The notes beneath the pieces were generated by a model. The model saw nothing but the letters and a program-made list of their open reading frames with translations. It was not told the origin of the DNA and made no database searches. A stretch of 64,000 nt of DNA from Stagnihabitans sp038231395 (GTDB lineage: Bacteria > Pseudomonadota > Alphaproteobacteria > Rhodobacterales > Rhodobacteraceae): the NCBI GenBank assembly GCA_038231395.1, contig JBBRLL010000003.1:62001-126000 (forward strand), written 5' to 3'. Shown in pieces: positions 16,456 to 24,917 of the stretch. Each line of letters starts with the position of its first letter. Position 1 is the stretch's first letter. Both the position numbers and the translations under genes were made by a program.

Positions 16456-17227
16456 GGGCGAAGGCGTCCAGGGGTTGCGCCTCGACCTTGCGCAGCAGGG
16501 TGATCACGTCGGCCACCATCTTTTCTGCCGTGGCGTGACCCTTGGCGGCGGTCGCCAGATGCGCCTCACCCACCGGGCCATGCGGGTTCAGGTCAGACGC
16601 GATCCAGCCGTAGCTGACACCACCGATCGGTGAGATGGCAGAGGTTTCGGCGGTTGACCGGAAGTCCTGCGCCGAAGCCATGTCCACCGTTTCAGGCCGG
16701 AACGCCAGCACCAATGAGGTTTCCACATCGCCGCCATGGATGCCGTAGGTGGTTTCCTGTGCCGAATACATCCCCTGAGGCGTTCCGTAAGCGCCCCAGC
16801 CCAGTTTCACCACAAACATGCCGGCCTGCACCCGCAACTCTCGCCCGACGATAGAGATCAGGTCAACGTTGCCGCCATGGCTGTTTAGGATAACCAGTTT
16901 GCGCACCCCCGCACGGGCGACCGACAGGCCAATCTCGGTCCAGGCCGACAGGGCTGTATGGGCGGTCAGGGTCAGGGTGCCTTTGGCCCACAGATGTTCA
17001 TTCGATTTGCCCACGGCTTGGGTCGGCAAAAAACGCAGGTCCATGTCATGCGGGGCGCGAGCCTTCAAAAGGGCCTGCATGCCGTGCGAGATGATGGTGT
17101 CGGTGCCCACCGGCAGATGCGGCCCGTGCTGCTCAATCGCGGCTGTGGGCAGGATGGCTATGGTCTTCATCGGGTCGATCGCACCATATTCGGTGGTGCG
17201 GTAGTCTTGCCAGTCCCAGCGTTTCAT
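16436..17227 (-). CDS. Creatininase-family amidohydrolase
   Basis: 263-aa metal-dependent hydrolase. The family signature IEQHGPHLPVGTD is at residues 31-43 and supplies Glu, His and Asp metal ligands; VILNSHGGN and HGGDVETS carry the remaining conserved residues. The family includes creatininase, MftE and FAPy deformylase, so substrate is uncertain. The start at 17227 (MKRWDWQDYRT) overlaps the stop of the preceding oxidoreductase gene by four bases (ATGA). Codons upstream of this ATG belong to that neighbour. The C-terminus is encoded by a 14-bp tandem repeat and may have been rewritten. It is last gene of the leftward catabolic block. Confidence 0.85.
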   Translation of the reverse strand: MKRWDWQDYRTTEYGAIDPMKTIAILPTAAIEQHGPHLPVGTDTIISHGMQALLKARAPHDMDLRFLPTQAVGKSNEHLWAKGTLTLTAHTALSAWTEIGLSVARAGVRKLVILNSHGGNVDLISIVGRELRVQAGMFVVKLGWGAYGTPQGMYSAQETTYGIHGGDVETSLVLAFRPETVDMASAQDFRSTAETSAISPIGGVSYGWIASDLNPHGPVGEAHLATAAKGHATAEKMVADVITLLRKVEAQPLDAFAPVTSAR

Positions 17228-17835
17228 GCGGTCCTCTTGCGGTTGGTCAACTTGTCCATCGCGGTGGCGACGGCGCTCAGATGTCTGGTGCGCGTTTGCG
17301 GCGTTGAGGCGTCCATCAGGTAAAGTGCGACAAAAACCTTGCGGGCGCGCGGCGGGCAAAGCCAGCCGACGCCGCGCAACAACTGGCGCTTGCCGGGCGC
17401 ACCAACCAGAAATGTCAGCCAGCGACTGGCGCCGCAGGTGGTGAAAACGCCGATTGTCTTGATGTGCAACAGGCCGGGGCGGATCGTGGAATTGCTGTGA
17501 TCGGGCATCAAAAAGGCCACATCGGGCAGCAACACGCGGTCAAGCCAGCCCTTCAGCATCGCAGGCAGCCCATACCACCACGTCGGATAGACAAAGATCA
17601 GGGTGTCACACCATTCGACATCTGCGCAATGCGCCGCAACCGGAGCGCGGTTGGCGGGGCAATTCAGGTAGTCCGCCAGTTCAGGACCGGTCAGAGCAGG
17701 CGAAAAGCCTTCCGCATAAAGATCACGGGTGCGGACTTCGGCTTGGGCTTCGGCCAGTTTTGTCAGCACCACGTCGCGCACGGCAGCATTGAAGCTTTCC
17801 GGTCGGGGGTGGCAATAGATCACCAGGGCACGCAT
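17224..17835 (-). CDS. NAD(P)H dehydrogenase (quinone)-like flavoprotein 1
   Basis: 203-aa flavodoxin-fold protein of the NQO1/KefF group. It begins MRALVIYCHPRPESFNAAV, the FMN/FAD phosphate loop region, and has VYPTWWYGLPAMLKGWLDRV, the strongly conserved flavin-contact segment. Such enzymes perform two-electron reduction of quinones or related electrophiles using NAD(P)H. It overlaps its tandem paralogue by one base and the creatininase gene by four. Two adjacent copies suggest two steps or a heterodimer; substrate is unknown. Confidence 0.85.
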   Translation of the reverse strand: MRALVIYCHPRPESFNAAVRDVVLTKLAEAQAEVRTRDLYAEGFSPALTGPELADYLNCPANRAPVAAHCADVEWCDTLIFVYPTWWYGLPAMLKGWLDRVLLPDVAFLMPDHSNSTIRPGLLHIKTIGVFTTCGASRWLTFLVGAPGKRQLLRGVGWLCPPRARKVFVALYLMDASTPQTRTRHLSAVATAMDKLTNRKRTA

Positions 17836-18413
17836 CAGAAGGCGTCCATCGCGCTGCCGACCTTGGTCAGAAACGTCGCGCGCTGTCTGGCGGTGGCGTT
17901 GTTCATGTCGTGCAGGGCCAGGTACTGCGTCGGCCCGGTTTGCGAGATGAAGCGCAGCGAGCGGGTGACGATCTTGCGCGGCGGATCGCCGGCCAGGAAG
18001 GTTTTCAGCCTTGTCCCGCCATAGGTGGTGACTGCGGCCAGCTTGGTGATGTTTTGCAGACCGGGACCAACTTTGCCGTCTTTGAGGTGGAAAGACACGC
18101 CGGGTAAAAACACCCGGTCAAAAAAGCCTTTCAGAATGGCAGGATAGCCGTAATTCCACACCGGAAAGACCAAAACCAGAGCATTGGCCTGTTGCAGACG
18201 TTCGACGTAAGCCTGCACCGGGGATTGGTTGGTGGCGGTGTCATGATAGCCGCGACGCTCGGCCGCAGACAGAACCGGGTTGAACCCCTCGGCATAAAGA
18301 TCACAATCATCGACCTGCCAGTTTTTCGCCAACGTGGCTGTGACGGTCTGATGGAGGGCCGCAGAAAAGCTGTACTCACACGGGTGGGCGAAAATGACCA
18401 GAACGCGCTTCAT
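17835..18413 (-). CDS. NAD(P)H dehydrogenase (quinone)-like flavoprotein 2
   Basis: 192-aa flavodoxin-fold protein, paralogue of the gene at 17224. It starts MKRVLVIFAHPCEYSFSAAL and contains VFPVWNYGYPAILKGFFDRV, the same flavin-contact motif. A CDLYAEGFNP segment is also shared (RDLYAEGFSP in the other), so the pair arose by tandem duplication with later divergence. It heads a three-gene coupled unit with the other oxidoreductase and the creatininase-family hydrolase. A 110-base gap separates it from the FAD oxidase upstream, so it may have its own promoter. Confidence 0.86.
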   Translation of the reverse strand: MKRVLVIFAHPCEYSFSAALHQTVTATLAKNWQVDDCDLYAEGFNPVLSAAERRGYHDTATNQSPVQAYVERLQQANALVLVFPVWNYGYPAILKGFFDRVFLPGVSFHLKDGKVGPGLQNITKLAAVTTYGGTRLKTFLAGDPPRKIVTRSLRFISQTGPTQYLALHDMNNATARQRATFLTKVGSAMDAF

Positions 18414-18523
18414 CGTCCTCTGCCGCCCTGCAACGCCAAATCGGAGGTATGTGAACCGGCTGAAGCGGCATTTTGACGGGACTCAGCCAAAAGGATTGTC
18501 GCACGCAGCGTCATGGGTGCAAT

Positions 18524-19924
18524 TTACTCCGCCGCCTGCCGCATGCCGGGCCAGGCGTACATGGTTTTGAATTGCCAGTCCGGGTCATCAAAGGCGATCA
18601 TCTTGCCGGGGTTCAAAAGGCCCTTGGGATCAGCCTCGCGCTTGAAGGCCAGTTGACGCGGGTCAGCGGATTGGCGACCGCCCTCCTCCAGAGTATAGCG
18701 GTGCGGGTTGAAGACCATGGCTCCCATCGCCTCGTGTTGACGGACAATCTCGTCCAGCCGGGCCTCTGTGGTGAAGCGAACAAGGGTCAGCCCCCCCAAC
18801 CCGATGGCGCCCCCGTTGCGGGTCACCTCGATATGCTGGATCAGTTCGGGGCCAAAGGTGGCGCGCACTTTCTCTACCAATGCCAAAGGGTTATCGGTGC
18901 CGTAGCCCACTTGCAGATAGGTGATGGAGGGGTCCACTTTCAAAGCGCGCAGGGTGGTGTGGTTCCAGCCATATTCAAAGACATGGCCGGGATCACGCTC
19001 CCACGCCGAGGTGTCAGAACGGTAGATGATCTGGGCCGTCGCATAGCGGGCGCTGAAGGTTTCAAACGCGCCCATCGCGTGCGGCGCAACCATCAGGGCC
19101 ACCAGCGCCTGACCGGGTTTCATATAGGGGCTGACGCGCTGGAAGTAGTCTTGCGCAATGGGCGGCTCAAACACCGTGGCCAGTTTGATCAGGATGCCGT
19201 CCTGATGGGCGAGGTCGTAGGCGAAATGGTTGGCGGAGGGGAAATCGGGGAAGCTTGCGAACATGCCCACCCAGTCGTAAGCCGGAGCGAGGGGCATTTC
19301 CAACTCGGTGATGATGCCGTTGGTGCCGTAGGCGTGGCTGACGCGGTGCAGTTCCTCGCCGGTGAAGTCCAGGATGCGCGGCGTGGCCTCCATCGTCGCC
19401 ACCCGCAGGCGGATGATGTTGCCAAGGTCGCGCAAACCGCCCCAGCGGACGGAGCCTACGCCACCAGAGCCGCCAGCCACGAATCCGCCGATGGTGGCGG
19501 TGGCCCAGGTCGAGGAGAACATCCGCAGTTCTTGCCCGGTGGCGTTGCAGGCGGCATCGACGTCTTTGAGCAGGCAACCCGGTTCCACGATGACACGGCC
19601 GGGATGGATTTCCTTGACGGCGTTCATCTTGTGCAGATGCAGGATGCACCCACCCGCCAGCGGCATCGCCTGACCATAGTTGCCGGTGCCGGCCCCTCGG
19701 GTCGTTACCGGCACGTTGTGGGCGTAACAAATGCGCAGAACTTCGATCACCTCCGCCTGGGATCGGGGCGAGACGGCGAAATCGGCAGTAAGGTGGTCAA
19801 GCCGGGCCTTCAGAACCGGGGAATACCAAAAGAAATCCCGGCTTTTGGCGCGCAGGGAAATCGGATTGGTGTCAAGGTCCAGATGGGCGAGGGCGGTTTT
19901 GGCGGCGGCGATGTCGACTGTCAT
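18524..19924 (-). CDS. FAD-linked oxidase (GlcD-like, FAD_binding_4)
   Basis: 466-aa flavoenzyme of the VAO/PCMH family. The FAD-binding domain has VPVTTRGAGTGNYGQAMPL and the glycine-rich ATIGGFVAGGSGGVGSVRWG; the C-terminus ends KREADPKGLLNPGKMI, the usual closing motif of glycolate/lactate oxidase subunits. Relatives oxidise 2-hydroxy acids, but substrate here is unknown. Translation starts at 19924, where ATG overlaps the TGA closing a duplicated copy of the upstream gene's 3' end. This suggests that the two genes once overlapped by four bases and were later separated by a duplication. Confidence 0.87.
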   Translation of the reverse strand: MTVDIAAAKTALAHLDLDTNPISLRAKSRDFFWYSPVLKARLDHLTADFAVSPRSQAEVIEVLRICYAHNVPVTTRGAGTGNYGQAMPLAGGCILHLHKMNAVKEIHPGRVIVEPGCLLKDVDAACNATGQELRMFSSTWATATIGGFVAGGSGGVGSVRWGGLRDLGNIIRLRVATMEATPRILDFTGEELHRVSHAYGTNGIITELEMPLAPAYDWVGMFASFPDFPSANHFAYDLAHQDGILIKLATVFEPPIAQDYFQRVSPYMKPGQALVALMVAPHAMGAFETFSARYATAQIIYRSDTSAWERDPGHVFEYGWNHTTLRALKVDPSITYLQVGYGTDNPLALVEKVRATFGPELIQHIEVTRNGGAIGLGGLTLVRFTTEARLDEIVRQHEAMGAMVFNPHRYTLEEGGRQSADPRQLAFKREADPKGLLNPGKMIAFDDPDWQFKTMYAWPGMRQAAE

Positions 19925-20067
19925 TTGGGTCCCATCAGGTCATCGGGTGCGGCATGTTGCGGGGCGAGGTGTGGTCATCTGGCCCCGATCAGATCATCGG
20001 GTTCGGCTTGGTCAGTCACAGTGCGGAGGCGCGGTCATCTCGCACCCATCAGGTCATCAAGTTCGGC
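19921..20067 (+). repeat. Three degenerate tandem copies of a gene 3' end
   Basis: Similar segments start at 19921, 19975 and 20035 (54- and 60-base spacing). Read on the minus strand they encode ELDDLMGAR-stop, PDDLIGAR-stop and PDDLMGPK-stop. The 20035 copy is the present end of the CodA-like gene. The 19921 copy still overlaps the ATG of the next gene by four bases. Confidence 0.85.
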
Positions 20068-21312
20068 GTAGTCGGGCAGGGTGCGGTCAATCGCGCGGCC
20101 TTGGCGCAGCACGATGCGGTCCGATTGCGGGCGGGCGAAAAGCTCTGTCCATGTGCGGGCGCGGCAAATCACCAGATCGGCGGGAGCACCGGGGGCGAGG
20201 CTCGGCGCAGGAAAGCCGCAGGCTTTGGCGGGGTTGGACAGGACAGCGGCGGTCCAGTCGGGGTCGGAATGGTCAAGGTGGCCGATCCGGGTCGCCTCGC
20301 GCATCACCTCCAGCATGTCCAGATCGCCGTAGGCGTAGAACGGATCGCGTGTGTTGTCCGAGGCGAAGCTGACGTTGATGCCGCGCGCCTTCATCTCGTG
20401 CACCAGCGTGATGCCACGGTTGCGCGGGGTCCGGCGCGGATGACGGTCTTGCAGGTACAGGTTGCACATCGGCAGGCTGACCACGTTGATGCCGGCTTCG
20501 GCGACCAGATCCAGCGTGGCCATCGCCTCAGCCTCTGGCATGGTGGACAAAGAGCAGGCGTGACCAACCGTGATCGGGCGCTTGAAATTGCGGCTCAGCG
20601 CCATTTCTGCGATGACGAGAAGGGTGTTGACGGTTGGGTCCATCGTTTCATCAACGTGGAAATCAACCTCCAGATCGCGTGCCTCAGCCGCGTTGAAGAA
20701 TGTGGTCAGGTGGTCGTGCAGACGCGGAACCGGGTAGGTGACCACGCCAAGAACGCCTTGGCTTTCCGCCACAATATCAGCGGTCTGCAGGAATCCTGCG
20801 GTGTCGGCGATGTTGTCGATGCCCATCAGGCAGGCGGCCTGCAGGGCGATTTTACCGGCCCATCTGGCGCGCAGATCTTGAAAGACCGGGAAGCTGATGG
20901 CGGTTTGCGGCGGAACCGAATCCAGATGGGTGCGGATGGCAGAGGTGCCGTGGGCATAAGCACAGCGCAGGGAAAACTCCATCCGGCGCGCCACGTCCTG
21001 CGCCGACCAGCTTGCCATACGGTCACTGCCCACCGCACCCAAAGCCCCGGCAAAAGAGCCGTCCGGGTTGGGCGACCGCGGCCAGATGTGGCCCTTGTCC
21101 AGATGGGTGTGCATGTCAACGAAGGTCGGAAAGGCGATGGCGCCCTTCATGTCAACAGCGACGGCGTCGGTGCGATCCGCGACGATGTGGCCATCAAACA
21201 GCGTCAAGCTGCCTGAAACGAGGTCTGAGGCCTGGCCAGACAGATAGCCGGGCAGGGTCAAATTCTCCAGCCGGATCACGGGTGCATCGGGCAGGGTCTT
21301 GAAATCGCTCAA
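20035..21312 (-). CDS. Amidohydrolase, cytosine deaminase (CodA)-like
   Basis: 425-aa TIM-barrel deaminase. Metal-site motifs are HTHLDKGH (residues 68-75), HVDETMD near 220, GHACSLS near 250 and the catalytic-Asp segment SDNTRDPFYAYGDLDML near 315. This order matches CodA, whose relatives deaminate cytosine, isoguanine, creatinine or other cyclic amidines. It lies one base after the ABC permease gene, so the imported compound is probably its substrate. With a creatininase-family enzyme in the same block, creatinine or another methylated N-heterocycle is a reasonable guess. Its 3' end has been tandemly duplicated. Confidence 0.86.
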   Translation of the reverse strand: MSDFKTLPDAPVIRLENLTLPGYLSGQASDLVSGSLTLFDGHIVADRTDAVAVDMKGAIAFPTFVDMHTHLDKGHIWPRSPNPDGSFAGALGAVGSDRMASWSAQDVARRMEFSLRCAYAHGTSAIRTHLDSVPPQTAISFPVFQDLRARWAGKIALQAACLMGIDNIADTAGFLQTADIVAESQGVLGVVTYPVPRLHDHLTTFFNAAEARDLEVDFHVDETMDPTVNTLLVIAEMALSRNFKRPITVGHACSLSTMPEAEAMATLDLVAEAGINVVSLPMCNLYLQDRHPRRTPRNRGITLVHEMKARGINVSFASDNTRDPFYAYGDLDMLEVMREATRIGHLDHSDPDWTAAVLSNPAKACGFPAPSLAPGAPADLVICRARTWTELFARPQSDRIVLRQGRAIDRTLPDYAELDDLMGAR

Positions 21313-21313
21313 C

Positions 21314-22243
21314 TTAACTCTCCCGTTTGATGGCGCTTTCGTGCCATTTGCGCAGCAAGACCCAGTTGAGCGTGGTGGTCGCCATGAAGATCACCACCCC
21401 CAGAAAGGCAATCAGAAAGAGGGCGGCGAACATGCGGGGGATGTTGAGGCGATACCCCGCCTCCAAGATGCGGAAGGCCAGACCCGATCCGATGCCGCCG
21501 GTGCCCGCCACATATTCAGCAACCACCGCGCCGATCAGGCTAAGGCCGCCCGCGATCCGAAATCCGCCAAGGAAATAGGGCAGGGCGGACGGCAGTTGCA
21601 GGTATCTGAGGCGTTGCCAACGACTGGCCCGGTAAATCATCATCAGGTCGCGCAGATTGTGGTCGGCAGATTTGAGGCCAAGCGACGTGTTGGCCAGGAT
21701 CGGAAAGAACGCCACCACCCAGGCGCAGATCAACAGAGCGACCAGTTTGCTGGTGACATAGATGAAGATCAACGGGGCCACCGAAACAATCGGCGTGACT
21801 TGCAGGATGACGGCATAGGGGAAAAACGCCATCTCGAAAAACTTGCTTTGGGTGAACAGGATCGCCAGCGCGACACCACCCAGAACCGCCACCGTCAGCG
21901 CCATCAGAGTGATTTTCAGCGTGACCAGCATCGAGGGGAACAAGGTGCCCCAATCGCTGATCAGGGTTTGCACGACTAGGCCGGGCGAGGGCAGGATGTA
22001 ATGCGGGATGTGATTGAGTGCCACCACCCGGTCCCAGCCATAGACCGTCAGAACCACGACGAGCGTCGGCAAAGCCCATTTGCCGAACGTCTCCAGCCGT
22101 TGGGCGCGGGCGTGGCGGGCTTCGTCGGCGTCAAATTGAGCGCCTTCGACGACGGTTTCGCCTTCGGCGCCGGTCATCAGAAGATCTTTCGCCAATGAGC
22201 GATTTTGCGCAGTTTCGGGATTGGTTTGATCCGCAAGGCTCAT
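21314..22243 (-). CDS. ABC transporter permease (SsuC/TauC/ThiX type)
   Basis: 309-aa inner-membrane protein with about six hydrophobic segments, starting around ALPTLVVVLTVYGWDRVV and including MLVTLKITLMALTVAVLGGVALAI. The coupling loop is present near SLIGAVVAEYVAGTGGIGSGL, typical for the nitrate/sulfonate/pyrimidine importer family. A ~45-residue polar N-terminal extension precedes the first helix. It overlaps the ATPase gene by four bases and is followed after one base by the CodA-like deaminase. Confidence 0.92.
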   Translation of the reverse strand: MSLADQTNPETAQNRSLAKDLLMTGAEGETVVEGAQFDADEARHARAQRLETFGKWALPTLVVVLTVYGWDRVVALNHIPHYILPSPGLVVQTLISDWGTLFPSMLVTLKITLMALTVAVLGGVALAILFTQSKFFEMAFFPYAVILQVTPIVSVAPLIFIYVTSKLVALLICAWVVAFFPILANTSLGLKSADHNLRDLMMIYRASRWQRLRYLQLPSALPYFLGGFRIAGGLSLIGAVVAEYVAGTGGIGSGLAFRILEAGYRLNIPRMFAALFLIAFLGVVIFMATTTLNWVLLRKWHESAIKRES

Positions 22244-23028
22244 GCGGCCTCCTCTTCGCCCATCGCGGCCATCAAAGCCTCAGACGTTTCGCGGGCAATC
22301 TCGCCGTATTTGGCGGAGGTGCGGAAGGCGAGGCCACGCGGGTAGGGCTCGCTTACCGTGATTTCCTTGACGACGCGGCCCGGGCGCGGCGCCATCACAA
22401 GAATACGGTCAGACAGGAAAACGGATTCGAAGACCGAATGGGTCACGAAAATGATCGTGCATCCGATCGCGGCCTTCAGCGCCAGCAGATCGTTGTTCAG
22501 CTTTTGCCGGGTGATCTCGTCCAGCGCGGCGAAGGGTTCATCCATCAGGATCAGGCGCGGGTTGGTGACGAGGGCGCGCGCGATGGACACGCGCATCTTC
22601 ATGCCACCCGACAATTCGCGCGGGTAAGCGGCGGCGAAGTTTTCCAGACCAACCAGTTTTAGCGCCGCCTCAATCTGGCTGCGCACCGAGGCGAGCGATT
22701 TGCCACGCAGCCGAAATGGCAGCCAGACGTTTTGCATCACGGTCGCCCACGGCATCAGGGTCGGCTCCTGAAACACCACACCAAGGTCATCGGCACCCTG
22801 TCCGCCCTCCCATGTGATACGGCCTGAAGTGGGGCGCATCAGACCGGCGATCAGCCGCAACACGGTGGATTTCCCGCAACCAGACGGGCCGAGCAGAGAA
22901 ATCAGATCGCCCTCGTTCACCGTCAGCGACATGTGGCGCAGGGCGTTAATCTGACCGTTGAAGGTCTTGTCGACGCTTTGCATGCGCAGGATGGCCGGGC
23001 GAGTGCCCAAAGGTTTGATGTCGCGCAT
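22240..23028 (-). CDS. ABC transporter ATP-binding protein (SsuB/TauB/ThiZ type)
   Basis: 262-aa ATPase. Walker A is LLGPSGCGKSTVL near residues 45-57, the signature LSGGMKMRVSIARAL near 139-153 and Walker B LILMDEPFAALD near 159-170; the switch His is in VTHSVFES. The length and LSGGM signature fit the taurine/sulfonate/pyrimidine group. It is separated from the binding-protein gene by 189 bases that include a perfect hairpin, which could set a lower expression level for this gene than for the binding protein. Confidence 0.93.
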   Translation of the reverse strand: MRDIKPLGTRPAILRMQSVDKTFNGQINALRHMSLTVNEGDLISLLGPSGCGKSTVLRLIAGLMRPTSGRITWEGGQGADDLGVVFQEPTLMPWATVMQNVWLPFRLRGKSLASVRSQIEAALKLVGLENFAAAYPRELSGGMKMRVSIARALVTNPRLILMDEPFAALDEITRQKLNNDLLALKAAIGCTIIFVTHSVFESVFLSDRILVMAPRPGRVVKEITVSEPYPRGLAFRTSAKYGEIARETSEALMAAMGEEEAA

Positions 23029-23075
23029 CGGCTGTCCTTTCGGGTTGCTCAGCGGGTTGAGTTGCTTTGCAGGTG

Positions 23076-23109
23076 AGGGCGTTCAACGATTCAGGGCGTT
23101 CAACGATCC
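23076..23109 (+). repeat. 17-bp direct repeat, two copies
   Basis: AGGGCGTTCAACGATTC followed directly by AGGGCGTTCAACGATCC, in the spacer between the binding-protein and ATPase genes. No function visible. Confidence 0.85.
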
Positions 23110-23123
23110 AGGGAGTCAGTCCC

Positions 23124-23159
23124 AACGGTTCGCGTGACGCTACAGTCACGCGAACCGTT
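23124..23159. promoter_or_regulatory. Perfect 15-bp stem-loop inside the ABC transporter operon
   Basis: Arms AACGGTTCGCGTGAC and GTCACGCGAACCGTT enclose a 6-base loop. In the direction of the operon it lies 58 bases after the binding-protein stop and 95 bases before the ATPase start. No U-run follows in that direction, so an mRNA-stabilising or partial-termination hairpin, as between malE and malF, is more likely than a full terminator. On the plus strand CTTTT follows. Confidence 0.8.
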
Positions 23160-23217
23160 CTTTTCTGAGGACCGGCGCGCATTTCTGGGCATTCCGTCCC
23201 GCAAGCGCGTCACCAGC

Positions 23218-24237
23218 CTACTTCTTCAGGTCTTTGCCAACACCCTGATCGACATAAGCCAAACTATAGGCTTTCTTGATGTCGATGCCATCCTTGATCA
23301 CCGCGGCCTTCACCATATCGCCGTAGAACTGGGTCATCCGCGCCTCCGTCATAGCCCCGATGCCAAGCTTGTCGGTGTCGCCCGAATCCACGATGCCGTA
23401 TTTTTTCAACGTCGCAATCGAGAACGCGATCTGTTCATCCGACATATCCGGATTGTCTTTTTTGATCATGTCGTTGGCGGCTTTGTTGTCACCGTAAAGG
23501 TAATTGTACCAACCCTTGATGGAGCCATCTACAAAGCACTTCACCACCTCGGGCTTGGTATCGACGGTGGTTTGCATGGTCTGGATCATGGTCGAATACG
23601 AACTGTAACCATTGTCGGCCAAAAGCCAGATATCCGGGTCCCAGCCAGCCTCTTTCTTCACGGCAAGCGGTTCGGAGGTGATATAGCCCTGCATCCCCGA
23701 CTTTTCATCCGCAATGAAAGGGGCGGCGTTAAAGGTGTAAACCTTGCGCTGTTCTTCGGTGAAGCCAAGGCTTTTGATCATCCACTGGTAATAGCCGGAA
23801 TAGCCACCGTCAGAGATAAAAAGATTAAGCCCCTTCAGGTCAGCAAACGTTTTGGCCACACCCGGATGGGTCAGAATGACTTGCGGGTCTTTCTGGAACA
23901 TCGCGGCTACGTCCACCAAAGGCAGGCCCTTGTCGACGCCATCAAAAGCGTCCAGCACGCCACCCATGTAGAAATCCAGCTTGCCCGCCAGCAATAGCGC
24001 CTGATTGTTGACCGAAGGGCCGCCGGGCACAATGGTCACGTCCAGCCCGCAGGCCGCATAAGTACCGTCGGCAACGGACTGATAGAAACCGCCATGTTCC
24101 GCCTGTGCCACCCAATTGGTGCCATAGGTCACGGCAGTGTTGGCGGCCATGGCTGGTGCGGCCAAAACGGTCAGGAGCGCGGAAAGCGCGCGTGTGGGCA
24201 CGGTCGCAAAGTACAGGGTCGCAGAGTGTGACATCAT
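23218..24237 (-). CDS. ABC substrate-binding protein (NMT1/ThiY-like)
   Basis: 339-aa periplasmic protein. A signal peptide (ALSALLTVLAAPAMA) is cleaved near residue 31. The mature start, YGTNWVAQAEHGGFYQSVADG, is the hallmark of the NMT1/ThiY group that binds pyrimidines and related heterocycles. GGPSVNNQALLLAGKLDFYMGG forms the first ligand loop. It is the first gene of the leftward block that includes permease, ATPase, CodA-like deaminase and oxidoreductases, and divergent from a RidA gene. A pyrimidine-like or creatinine-like ligand would fit; the start could also be the second Met. Confidence 0.9.
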   Translation of the reverse strand: MMSHSATLYFATVPTRALSALLTVLAAPAMAANTAVTYGTNWVAQAEHGGFYQSVADGTYAACGLDVTIVPGGPSVNNQALLLAGKLDFYMGGVLDAFDGVDKGLPLVDVAAMFQKDPQVILTHPGVAKTFADLKGLNLFISDGGYSGYYQWMIKSLGFTEEQRKVYTFNAAPFIADEKSGMQGYITSEPLAVKKEAGWDPDIWLLADNGYSSYSTMIQTMQTTVDTKPEVVKCFVDGSIKGWYNYLYGDNKAANDMIKKDNPDMSDEQIAFSIATLKKYGIVDSGDTDKLGIGAMTEARMTQFYGDMVKAAVIKDGIDIKKAYSLAYVDQGVGKDLKK

Positions 24238-24471
24238 ATGCCTCCGATGATTCTGATGGTTTAAACTTAGGGGGCGGCGCGGTCAGGGCACGGGTTTCGC
24301 AGCATTTTCCAAGGCAGGAAGCCTCCGGTCGCCTTATTTTGCGACATTTTTCGGTAAGAATGCAAATAGAATAGGCGGTCGGTGATTTCTTTGCGGACCT
24401 GCGGACGAAATCGGGGCACCCATTGGCAGGCGGCCTTAAACCAAACCTCACCGCTATCCGGAGATTTGCTT

Positions 24472-24870
24472 GTGAAAGACCTTTACCCCGCCACCATTCG
24501 TCGTCCGTTTGGCCGCTATGCACACGGTGTCGAGGTGCCGGAAGGGGCGCGATTTGTGCTGACCTCGGGCCAGTTGGGCATCAGGCCGGATGAGACGGTG
24601 CCTGAAAGCGCTGCCGAGCAGACAAAGCTGTGCTTTGCCGCCTGCGCTGCGATTTTGGCAGAGGCCGGAATGGGGCCGTCCGACGTGGTGCGGATCAACG
24701 CCTTCGTCACAGACCGTGCCTTTATGCCGGAGTATATGGCGGCGCGCGACGCATGGCTGGCCGGTGTCAGCCGGTTGCCTGCGTCCACGTTGGTCATTGT
24801 GTCGGGCTTCACCCGGCCCGAGTTCAAGGTTGAAGTCGAAGTGACAGCTGCACAGGTAAGTTCACTTTAA
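24472..24870 (+). CDS. RidA/YjgF/YER057c/UK114-family protein
   Basis: 132-aa protein reading from a GTG at 24472 that follows CCGGAGA. It contains VLTSGQLGIRPDE and the C-terminal EFKVEVEVTAA strand typical of the RidA fold. The RidA arginine is expected in the segment TLVIVSGFTRPEF; here the region lacks the canonical R-x-C-x-V pattern, so it is probably a non-RidA subgroup (Rid4-7 or RutC-like). These proteins hydrolyse enamine/imine intermediates or aminoacrylate. Divergent placement next to the heterocycle-catabolism block suggests a role in clearing a reactive intermediate from it. Confidence 0.82.
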   Translation: MKDLYPATIRRPFGRYAHGVEVPEGARFVLTSGQLGIRPDETVPESAAEQTKLCFAACAAILAEAGMGPSDVVRINAFVTDRAFMPEYMAARDAWLAGVSRLPASTLVIVSGFTRPEFKVEVEVTAAQVSSL

Positions 24871-24917
24871 CATTCCTGCCTAAGCCGTTTTAAGTAAAGA
24901 GAAACTTTCTATTGACG

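Noticed and set aside
18473..20071. 532-codon open frame on the plus strand
   Set aside because: Opposes the FAD oxidase; no recognisable domain.
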